From Candidatus Omnitrophota bacterium (GTDB lineage: Bacteria > Omnitrophota > Gorgyraeia > JABMRG01): a stretch of DNA of 5,633 nt. Shown in pieces: positions 1-3,672 of the stretch; position 1 is the stretch's first letter; each line of letters begins with the position of its first letter. The position numbers and the translations under genes are program-made. The notes under the pieces were generated by a model. That model was not told where the DNA came from and searched no databases. It saw only the letters and a program-made list of their open reading frames with translations. The stretch is taken from assembly GCA_013202935.1 (NCBI GenBank), contig JABMRG010000021.1, positions 1 through 5,633 of the forward strand, in the 5' to 3' direction.

Positions 1-259
1 GAATAAAAAAGAAAAATCCCCCTGACAGGAAAATAATACCCAGCCACCAAAGGTTAAGCTCGGCTATAGCCGGAGGGGTCAGCACAAGCGCTACCGCTGC
101 AATCAGGATACCGCCTCCAAATGCAACTGTTGCGTGAATAAATTCTTCTTTTAAGATACCCTCTCTTAATCTTTCACAAGACCTTGATATCAACCCTCCG
201 AAAAATACCGTTATGCCTGAAAAGAACGAGTATACTATAATTGTTGTTATCTCATTCAT
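1..259 (-). CDS. ZIP-family metal transporter, N-terminal part (runs off left edge)
   Basis: The first 86 codons of a gene that continues past base 1. The protein is very hydrophobic, with helices near residues 4-24, 42-62 and 70-86. Its pattern is an N-terminal membrane helix with GGLISRSCERL, then a charged loop, then VAFGGGILIAAVALVLTPPA, then a third helix starting after LWWLG. This matches the beginning of ZIP (ZupT-like) divalent-cation transporters, which move zinc, iron or similar metals across the inner membrane. The metal-binding His/Glu motifs of the family lie in later helices outside the window, so the assignment rests on overall pattern only. I chose the ATG at 259 because an AAGGAG site lies 7 bases upstream; the ATG at 263 meets a stop after three codons. 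It has its own promoter and lacks the leader seen in the two neighbouring upstream genes. An unrelated small membrane protein remains possible. Confidence 0.6.
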   Translation of the reverse strand, partial: MNEITTIIVYSFFSGITVFFGGLISRSCERLREGILKEEFIHATVAFGGGILIAAVALVLTPPAIAELNLWWLGIIFLSGGFFFFI

Positions 260-266
260 TCATCCT

Positions 267-272
267 CTCCTT
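267..272 (-). promoter_or_regulatory. Ribosome binding site of the ZIP-like gene
   Basis: AAGGAG lies 7 bases before the ATG at 259, the ideal spacing, and decides between the two overlapping ATGs at 263 and 259. It contrasts with the weak, badly spaced sites in front of the two leader-bearing genes. Confidence 0.75.
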
Positions 273-288
273 ATAAAATAGTATTAAT

Positions 289-318
289 ATTATACTCCTC
301 TTTCCCCTGCCACATCAA
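289..318 (-). promoter_or_regulatory. Sigma-70-type promoter for the ZIP-like gene
   Basis: Read on the minus strand, a -35 box TTGATG (313-318, 4 of 6 to consensus) is followed by an 18-base spacer and a perfect -10 box TATAAT (289-294). Transcription would start near base 282, giving a 5' leader of about 20 bases that includes the AAGGAG site. No clear operator or metal-regulator palindrome is visible around it. Inferred from sequence only. Confidence 0.6.
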
Positions 319-319
319 C

Positions 320-359
320 AATAAAACAAGCCCTACTTTACTATAAGCAGTATTTAGGG
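320..359 (-). terminator. Possible intrinsic terminator after the three-gene operon
   Basis: Shortly after the stop codon at 373, the minus strand can fold CCCTA (355-359) with TAGGG (331-335). An inner TACT/AGTA stem sits within, separated by a small A-rich internal loop. A T-rich run (TTGTTTTATT) follows. The stem is interrupted and not GC-rich, so it is a modest candidate. Its position between the operon end and the promoter at 289-318 fits a transcription-unit boundary. Confidence 0.4.
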
Positions 360-372
360 GGTATTAGTGGAA

Positions 373-1977
373 TTAGGCAGCGGCAGCGATGGCAGTATCT
401 ATTCTTACCTGGTTAGCGAGCCAATTAGAAAATTCAGGAGCCCCTCTTGGTGTATTTATAATGTTACCATCATCTGAAGAGGATGATCTGGCTTTATCTC
501 CACCATCTTTACCCTTAAGGCCATCTCTTAAAGGATCTCTTTGTGTGCGGCTGTTTTCTTTCGCTTTAACTACGTTGGCACCCGCTGTATCTACATCTGC
601 AACACTCCTTTCATCTTTGTCGCTTGAACCTTGTGCCTGATTTGCGTCGGCTCTTTCTTGCCTATCCTGTAATAAATTTGAAGCGCCGATTTTAGCAACA
701 CCAAAAAGAACCACAATGCCGGCTATTATTTGCGCTGTCCCAAGCGATTGTCCAAAGACCATTGTCGAGAGTGCCCATGTCATAACAGGCACGAGTGTCG
801 GTACTAATACAGCGGTTACAATGCGCGCATGCCCTTGCAAATAATAGACAATATTCCATCTTGTAAAATATATGAATGATAGAACCGGAATCCAGATATT
901 CAGCTGAATAAAACCCGGAAATCCTTGTGAAAAGATCTCGCTCGCAATACGGCCTGGTGCCGGCCACAGAGAAGGTAGCAGACCTAATAAGGTGAATAGT
1001 ACTGTGCATAGCGCTAGTCCCTGTAAATAACCATATTTGACCATTATCATTCTTAGGGTTGGCTGTATCTCAGGCCGCTTACCGTAGCGGACTCTCAAGA
1101 TATACCTCTGCAGAATAACCTGAGCAGCTGCCAGTACTATCAGTATAGCCGTAACCATTATCCCAAGATTGATTGATGAGGCTTCGGCACCTGAGCTTGT
1201 TAATGCCATCCCTGCTAGCAGGCCTCCAAAAACAAGAGTCAGTCCCAATGCATTCCTACGCCACTGGACCCGCTCAGATTTCACATTCATCTTGTGCCCT
1301 AGGATCCAATGTCCCATTACAAGCGCCAAGACGGAACGAGTGGTAAAGAATAACGCATAAAGTCCGGGCGGCAATACGGTGCTCATTGCTGTAATAAAAA
1401 GTATAGTTCCGACGGTTTGCCCCTGAAGCGCATTAAGAAAAATGACTAATCTGTCTTTGGGCGTCAGTTCCGAACTAAAGACGCGATACTCTTCATCTGT
1501 CAAATTCCATTGTCGTATAAGCTTCGATATCTTTTCTTTCGGTGTCTGTAATCCGAAAGAAAAGCCTTCCTGGTAGATCTTTACTATAAAACCTATCGCG
1601 TTTGATCCAACAAAAAGCGTAATTATGTAACCCAAAGGATTTACGAGATTCTGTATAAGTACTTTTTTGACTAAGACAGTTGATAAGGATGATGTGGCCA
1701 AAAAATAAACTGCCAATAGTCCTATAATAAGCCATGTTATTTTCGCAAATAATAAAGGTGGTGGTTTTTTCGCTGCTGATTCATGTCTACTTTCCTGTGG
1801 TGTCTTATCAATGCCTGAAGACGGACTTTGGAAGCTGCCCAGAGCTGTTTTGTATGCCATCGGCCGCAATTGGCTAATGGTTAGTGGCTTATGGCTGATT
1901 GCCATGCTGATATGGTCTGCGCCGGTGCTTTGGATTGCGAAGCTAGCTATTATTATAAGCGTTATAAGTTTTTTCAT
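373..1977 (-). CDS. EamA/DMT-like 10-helix transporter with signal-like leader and Ser-rich C-terminal tail
   Basis: 534 residues. Residues 1-20 form a signal-like leader (MKKLITLIII, then a short polar stretch), followed by LRPMA at 37-41 and a polar linker to about 77. About ten hydrophobic helices follow, near 78-99, 111-133, 177-200, 204-224, 242-262, 270-291, 316-337, 355-377, 385-408 and 412-432. Two stretches look like the ends of the two EamA halves: AMSTVLPPGLYALFFTTRS through LGLTLVFGGLLAG (197-255) and RIVTAVLVPTLVPV through GIVVLFGVAKIG (385-431). EamA proteins are inner-membrane exporters of metabolites or amino acids; the substrate here cannot be told. Oddities are an extra polar segment of about 40 residues between helices 2 and 3 (134-176) and a roughly 100-residue polar tail with DGG (491-493), RSSSS (497-501) and the ending IDTAIAAAA. 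It starts 15 bases after the upstream gene's stop. Family fit is by eye. Confidence 0.7.
   Translation of the reverse strand: MKKLITLIIIASFAIQSTGADHISMAISHKPLTISQLRPMAYKTALGSFQSPSSGIDKTPQESRHESAAKKPPPLLFAKITWLIIGLLAVYFLATSSLSTVLVKKVLIQNLVNPLGYIITLFVGSNAIGFIVKIYQEGFSFGLQTPKEKISKLIRQWNLTDEEYRVFSSELTPKDRLVIFLNALQGQTVGTILFITAMSTVLPPGLYALFFTTRSVLALVMGHWILGHKMNVKSERVQWRRNALGLTLVFGGLLAGMALTSSGAEASSINLGIMVTAILIVLAAAQVILQRYILRVRYGKRPEIQPTLRMIMVKYGYLQGLALCTVLFTLLGLLPSLWPAPGRIASEIFSQGFPGFIQLNIWIPVLSFIYFTRWNIVYYLQGHARIVTAVLVPTLVPVMTWALSTMVFGQSLGTAQIIAGIVVLFGVAKIGASNLLQDRQERADANQAQGSSDKDERSVADVDTAGANVVKAKENSRTQRDPLRDGLKGKDGGDKARSSSSDDGNIINTPRGAPEFSNWLANQVRIDTAIAAAA
376..672 (-). other. Polar Ser-rich C-terminal tail of the EamA-like protein
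   Basis: Residues 436-534, after the last membrane helix. Rich in Asp, Lys, Ser and Gly and probably disordered, with KDGGDKARSSSSDDG near 490-504, then EFSNWL, and a final IDTAIAAAA. The counterpart tails of the other two operon proteins share the RSSS cluster and the Ile-Asp...Ala-Ala ending. Confidence 0.55.
1855..1977 (-). other. Leader region with LRPMA motif of the EamA-like protein
   Basis: Codons 1-41. Lys2-Lys3, then a hydrophobic core (residues 4-15), then polar residues QSTGA where a signal peptidase could cut, then a roughly 15-residue spacer ending in LRPMA (37-41). The same order occurs in the neighbour at 3538-3645. LRPMA is encoded TTG CGG CCG ATG GCA here and CTA AGG CCT ATG GCT there, so all four degenerate codons differ and the motif is kept at protein level. 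Confidence 0.6.
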
Positions 1978-1984
1978 GGTAAAA
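1952..1984 (-). repeat. 33-bp start-codon repeat, copy 1
   Basis: Identical base for base to 3620-3652. It covers seven bases before the ATG (TTTTACC), the ATG itself and the next 23 bases, encoding MKKLITLI plus most of the ninth codon. Within it CTTATAA occurs twice. Identity stops abruptly on both sides. Confidence 0.9.
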
Positions 1985-1995
1985 ATAAGTCCTTA
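1978..1995 (-). promoter_or_regulatory. Short gene junction with poorly spaced Shine-Dalgarno
   Basis: The upstream gene's TAA overlaps TAAGGA, leaving AAGGA 12 bases before the ATG at 1977. This spacing is longer than ideal and is filled with CTTATTTTTACC. Because the only SD-like element overlaps the previous stop, translation of the EamA-like gene is probably coupled to the Mpv17-like gene. The TTTTACC just before the ATG is identical in the next gene upstream. Confidence 0.4.
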
Positions 1996-3645
1996 AGCAG
2001 CTGCATCTATTCCTTTTGTTGCATTAAATTCGTCTAGGCCTAGCTTTCTTCTTAGCTTCTCTATCTTCATTTCTGTAGCCCTATCATATGATATTGGCAG
2101 AGTAGTCATTGCGCGCATTCTCTTAATGACCTCCATGGAAGCACCGGGCAGGTAATCTCTATAACCTTCGAGCCTGTGCAGTTCATCCAGCTGCCTTTGT
2201 CGAGCGTTGCCTGCAGAGGAGGATCTGGGGGTTTCCTCTGTTCCGGATGGTTCAATGGCGCTTGCAACCTGAGCTGTCAGTTTATTTGCAAGCTGATCTG
2301 CTCTATCTTTTATCTCAAGGTTTATATCTGGCTCTACTATAGTTCTACTCAAAAGAGATTCTTTTTCTCTACCCATCTGCATCTCTACCTTGCTTGTTTT
2401 ACGGCTATAAAACCACGTCCAGATAATTGCTAAAGAACAATGCATGGCAAAAGGCCATGATGGCCAGGCTAAAAACATCAATAATGGGCCAGCAATCCAA
2501 AAATACCTAAATTTTCTATGGATTGAGAGGTTTCTTTCAAAAATTCTGTGAACCTCGAGTTCCTGCTGGTCGGATCTAGGGTTAGGCTTATCAGGATTGG
2601 CTGTTATAAATGAAAGGATCAGCCTCCATGTCAGTCCAAAGATAGCTATAGCTAGATACGGTGCTCTTTCGCTTAAATAAAAATAGCTCAATGGCATTGC
2701 CCATACCCATAAAGCCAAGCCTAACATATATGTAAGAGACCACTTTAGTATTGACTTCTTAACAGCTTCGTCTAAATTATCTTTTTCAATAAGCCAACTG
2801 TTTGTAACGAGTATAGCAGGAATATGATAGACTGGTGCAAAAAATACTAGGTCGCCTGGCATCTTTACTATCTTCTGCAGCTCACTACCTACCAATATTA
2901 AATCATGCCAAATATAACCAAATAAGAATCCATGCACTATCCCGCAGACAATAGCCCATCGGACTACATGTTTTATATTTATCCTGCCTGCTCTTGACCC
3001 GCGGATAATCTGGATCTTCTGTCTTAACATATCGCCCACTGCAGCAAGAAAAGAAGACGTAAAAAGTGTTGCCGCAGGAAGGCATAGGCTCCTGGCCAGC
3101 AAATAATAGTCATAAAAATACATCGACAAAAAAACTATTCCGCCCATAGCCAGGAGCGCAGCTCCCGCTTGTTTAAAGTACATAAAGCTTGACGCGCGAA
3201 TAATCTGGATTTTTTGTCTTAACAAACCTACCGCTTGTTTAAAATACTTAAGGTACAATATCTTTCTTTTTTGAGGAGCAGCTTGCGGAGGATCTTTTTT
3301 CGGTTTTGAGGCATTCCTTAAGTGCCCTGCAATCTTCTTATTTAAAAGCCTTATCTCTTCCTGCGTTTCCTCTGTTAAAAGGGCGGGTGGAGCGATTGAT
3401 ACAATTCTATCAAGATCTCTCTGAAGTGCTACTAAATCATTCAAAGATAGAGAGCTTCCAGAAATTAAATTATTAATTCTTTGCAATATATTTGATAACT
3501 GTTGCATGGGAGATTTACCGCTGCCAGATAATGACTCAGCCATAGGCCTTAGGGTATCTCTCGACTTTGCTCTGGATACATACCCCTGCCCTGCACTGTT
3601 AAGCGTGAATGTAACTAAGATTATAAGCGTTATAAGTTTTTTCAT
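1993..3645 (-). CDS. Mpv17/PMP22-like membrane protein with signal-like leader and Ser-rich C-terminal tail
   Basis: 550 residues. Residues 1-20 are a leader nearly identical at its start to that of the downstream protein, with LRPMA at 32-36. Next comes a helical polar region (45-130), then hydrophobic helices near 161-183, 187-205, 228-249, 266-285, 303-323, 329-348, 381-397 and 399-413. The stretch 187-350 follows the Mpv17/PMP22 layout: a helix ending in GDMLRQK (204-210); GYIWHDLI (243-250), like the family's GPxxHxWYxxL but with the His and Tyr positions swapped; MPGDLVFFAP (262-271); WVWAMPLSYFY (313-323); and LTWRLILSF (338-346), like the family's terminal W...LS. Mpv17-type proteins sit in mitochondrial or peroxisomal membranes of eukaryotes and may act as channels, so the bacterial role is unknown. 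The family fit is by eye and moderate. The tail has RSSSAG (474-479) and ends KGIDAAA. It starts 24 bases after the upstream gene. Confidence 0.6.
   Translation of the reverse strand: MKKLITLIILVTFTLNSAGQGYVSRAKSRDTLRPMAESLSGSGKSPMQQLSNILQRINNLISGSSLSLNDLVALQRDLDRIVSIAPPALLTEETQEEIRLLNKKIAGHLRNASKPKKDPPQAAPQKRKILYLKYFKQAVGLLRQKIQIIRASSFMYFKQAGAALLAMGGIVFLSMYFYDYYLLARSLCLPAATLFTSSFLAAVGDMLRQKIQIIRGSRAGRINIKHVVRWAIVCGIVHGFLFGYIWHDLILVGSELQKIVKMPGDLVFFAPVYHIPAILVTNSWLIEKDNLDEAVKKSILKWSLTYMLGLALWVWAMPLSYFYLSERAPYLAIAIFGLTWRLILSFITANPDKPNPRSDQQELEVHRIFERNLSIHRKFRYFWIAGPLLMFLAWPSWPFAMHCSLAIIWTWFYSRKTSKVEMQMGREKESLLSRTIVEPDINLEIKDRADQLANKLTAQVASAIEPSGTEETPRSSSAGNARQRQLDELHRLEGYRDYLPGASMEVIKRMRAMTTLPISYDRATEMKIEKLRRKLGLDEFNATKGIDAAA
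1996..2250 (-). other. Polar Ser-rich C-terminal tail of the Mpv17-like protein
   Basis: Residues 466-550. PSGTEETPRSSSAGNARQRQ leads into a charged helical stretch and the ending DEFNATKGIDAAA. RSSS is coded AGA TCC TCC TCT, very close to AGA TCA TCC TCT in the downstream gene's tail (489-478). Confidence 0.5.
3001..3029 (-). repeat. Intragenic repeat A (LRQKIQIIR), copy in the GDMLRQK site
   Basis: Matches 3196-3224 at 26 of 29 bases. Encodes LRQKIQIIR at residues 207-215 of the Mpv17-like protein, inside the stretch that resembles the family's conserved Gly-Asp motif. Confidence 0.85.
3165..3185 (-). repeat. Intragenic repeat B (YFKQA), downstream copy
   Basis: Matches 3231-3251 at 19 of 21 bases. 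Encodes MYFKQAG at residues 155-161, just before the first core membrane helix of the Mpv17-like protein. Confidence 0.75.
3196..3224 (-). repeat. Intragenic repeat A (LRQKIQIIR), upstream copy
   Basis: Second copy of 3001-3029, encoding LRQKIQIIR at residues 142-150. It is preceded by AVGL where the other copy has AVGDM, so the Asp is missing. This makes it look like a degenerate duplicate of the family segment. Confidence 0.85.
3231..3251 (-). repeat. Intragenic repeat B (YFKQA), upstream copy
   Basis: Second copy of 3165-3185, encoding KYFKQAV at residues 133-139. It lies directly before repeat A's upstream copy, so B and A are adjacent here, whereas the other pair is about 50 residues apart. 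Confidence 0.75.
3538..3645 (-). other. Leader region with LRPMA motif of the Mpv17-like protein
   Basis: Codons 1-36. Lys2-Lys3, hydrophobic core 4-15, NSAG where a signal peptidase could cut, then a basic spacer and TLRPMA (31-36). It parallels the leader at 1855-1977. Beyond the first nine codons the two leaders differ in DNA and in most residues, but keep the same order of elements. Confidence 0.6.
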
Positions 3646-3652
3646 GGTAAAA
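3620..3652 (-). repeat. 33-bp start-codon repeat, copy 2
   Basis: Perfect match to 1952-1984, spanning TTTTACC, the ATG and codons 2 to 9 of the Mpv17-like gene. Confidence 0.9.
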
Positions 3653-3672
3653 TAAAAAACCCCTGGCCTTCA
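3646..3672 (-). promoter_or_regulatory. Short gene junction with T-rich spacer and no good Shine-Dalgarno
   Basis: From the TGA of the upstream gene to the ATG at 3645 there are 24 bases. GAAGG overlaps the stop, 21 bases from the ATG, and AGGGG lies 14 bases from it; neither is well placed. The remaining spacer is TTTTTTATTTTACC. No stop codon occurs in the linker in the common frame. Confidence 0.35.

Noticed and set aside
261..263. ATG at 263 as the start of the ZIP-like gene
   Set aside because: It reaches a stop after three codons; the ATG at 259 gives the long frame and has the better-placed ribosome site.
389..640. Plus-strand open frame opposite the transporter tail (and similar plus-strand frames at 1169-1360, 1811-1996, 2176-2433, 4091-4312 and 5051-5233)
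   Set aside because: They lie wholly (1811-1996: almost wholly) antisense to well-supported genes, lack ribosome sites and have compositions expected of shadow frames.
1952..1984. 33-bp repeat pair as attachment sites or insertion-element ends
   Set aside because: Both copies sit at the same place in two genes, over the start codon and in frame. No transposase or integrase lies between them; the interval is one intact gene.
3670..3672. TGA as a recoded sense codon or selenocysteine joining two genes
   Set aside because: The residues just before it (IDQAA) match the endings of the other two proteins, which stop with TAA, and no selenocysteine insertion hairpin is evident.
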